Shown: positions 63,299-64,000 of the stretch, piece by piece
How the letters are laid out: each line of letters starts with the position of its first letter
Position numbering within the stretch: position 1 is the stretch's first letter
Source: Kiloniella sp. EL199
GTDB taxonomy: Bacteria; Pseudomonadota; Alphaproteobacteria; Kiloniellales; Kiloniellaceae
DNA length: 64,000 bases
Direction of reading: 5' to 3'
Assembly: GCF_900313065.1 (NCBI RefSeq)
Contig: NZ_OMPU01000010.1
Span: forward strand, 682,001-746,000
Notes under the pieces: model-generated
The model's database searches: none
Told to the model about the DNA's origin: nothing
What the model saw: only the letters and a program-made list of their open reading frames with translations
Translations under genes and position numbers: made by a program

Positions 63299-64000
63299 TT
63301 ATCGTGGTAAGCGCTTGCGCAAAGCGTCGATAACTTTGGTTTCTGCTGAGGCCGAATATCCGTCGTCCATTGCCCCCTGAAAAGCATCGAGCGTGGCGGA
63401 GCCTATCTGTGGGTTCAGGCCAAGCTTATGGGCGTACTTCAAACCATAGTCCGTGTCTTTTAGACGCCATTTGGTAGAGAATAGAACATCTTTCTCGTGT
63501 TGTCCTTCGACCATCAGCGGGGCATTGCGTGCGACTTGTGGACTGCCGCATCCGCCCATACCGAGTGACTTTGCAACAAGTTCAAGATCCAGCCCGGCGC
63601 GTTCGGCGGCTATCAACCCTTCTGCTGCAGCAGCGATCTGTATCGATCCCATTAGATTGACGATCAGCTTATAGGCTGTGCCAGAACCAACGGGGCCGAA
63701 ATAAAGCTGGTTTGATGAAATGACTTCCAGATAAGGGCTAGCTTTTTCAATAGTACTTTGTTCTCCCCCGAGAAAGAGGGTGAGTTGCCCATTTGCGGCT
63801 GCATCGGGTAATCCGGTAACTGGACAGTCCAGATAATCCAGCCCTGATGTTTTTGCCGCGATGAATAGTTCCTCGATCCAGTCATGGGACAAAGTTGAAC
63901 ATTCTATAGCTAATGTGCCGGGCTTGAGGTTGGCACTCAATACGCCTTCTGGTCCCATCCATATAGCTTTTGAGGCAATATCATCCCCGACCATGACAAA
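63299..64000 (-). CDS. NAD-dependent 3-hydroxyisobutyrate-dehydrogenase-family enzyme (5' end outside window)
   Basis: At least 233 residues of the C-terminal part: the end of the Rossmann domain (VMVGDDIASKAIWMG), IECSTLSHDWIEELF, the substrate segment DYLDCPVTGLPDAAANGQLTLFLGG, the catalytic Lys in GTAYKLIVNLMGSIQ, and the helical domain to the stop at 63299. The nucleotide-binding GxGxMG part must lie beyond position 64000, so about 60 residues are missing. The normal DSPVSGG is DCPVTGL here. It is a second member of the same family as the gene at 34914-35804. Confidence 0.88.
   Translation of the reverse strand, partial: FVMVGDDIASKAIWMGPEGVLSANLKPGTLAIECSTLSHDWIEELFIAAKTSGLDYLDCPVTGLPDAAANGQLTLFLGGEQSTIEKASPYLEVISSNQLYFGPVGSGTAYKLIVNLMGSIQIAAAAEGLIAAERAGLDLELVAKSLGMGGCGSPQVARNAPLMVEGQHEKDVLFSTKWRLKDTDYGLKYAHKLGLNPQIGSATLDAFQGAMDDGYSASAETKVIDALRKRLPR

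Overview
The window looks like chromosomal DNA of a free-living, probably marine or sediment alphaproteobacterium of the Rhodospirillales/Kiloniellales type. This rests on the gene families present (PAS_5 protein, NIT-domain chemoreceptor, DUF2189, BKACE, SBP-fused kinase) and on moderate GC. It is an inference from family distribution; no rRNA or tRNA gene is present to confirm it.

Layout. 1-4560: end of an unidentified gene, a REC-PAS-PAS histidine kinase, and a DeoR regulator overlapping an MFS exporter. 4561-8060: a gene-poor stretch with a degenerate tandem repeat, then a large metzincin-type metalloprotease. 8068-11275: an AT-rich island with two tandem paralogous unknown proteins and a type II restriction-modification pair whose endonuclease is clearly NgoMIV-like. 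11257-16137: EamA exporter, small P-loop kinase, hypothetical proteins, a periplasmic-binding-like protein and a BKACE enzyme. 16696-21101: a complete Liv-type ABC operon (SBP, two permeases, two ATPases). 21385-24574: a divergent MetA-like acyltransferase, a PAS_5 protein, and a MarR regulator next to a methyltransferase that share an operator-like motif. 24575-26395: 1.8 kb without a convincing gene but with many small hairpins and a 13-bp tandem repeat. 26396-33891: chemoreceptor, a gene broken by one nonsense codon, GNAT, HAD, membrane proteins and an MFS carrier.

33918-40716: a LacI-type regulator divergent from a minus-strand operon (two polar-amino-acid-type permeases, SBP, ATPase, 3-hydroxyisobutyrate-dehydrogenase-like enzyme, TIM-barrel isomerase). 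Together these look like a complete import-and-catabolism unit for one small polar compound of unknown identity. 40772-45180: AraC regulator, a DUF4142 protein with a Tat-exported cupredoxin, DUF2189 and a gamma-glutamylcyclotransferase-like protein. 45281-54327: Sel1-repeat lipoprotein, GNAT, an enoyl-CoA hydratase/SnoaL/SDR operon, a LysR regulator divergent from a CmcJ/NvfI-type oxidoreductase, a second LysR divergent from a SnoaL-like protein, and a two-domain glyoxalase-fold protein. 54478-57992: a cobalamin-riboswitch-controlled unit containing a 65-residue unknown protein and a BtuD/BtuF/BtuC-type importer. 58192-64000: a second Sel1 protein with a recent internal duplication, a sensor kinase with three tandem periplasmic binding domains, and a truncated dehydrogenase at the window edge.

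The points most worth a second look are the unknown small gene under the B12 riboswitch, the NgoMIV-like cassette with its paralogous neighbours, the unexplained 24.6-26.4 kb noncoding block, the metzincin without an export signal, the MarR/methyltransferase shared operator, and the single-codon-disrupted gene at 28757-29236.
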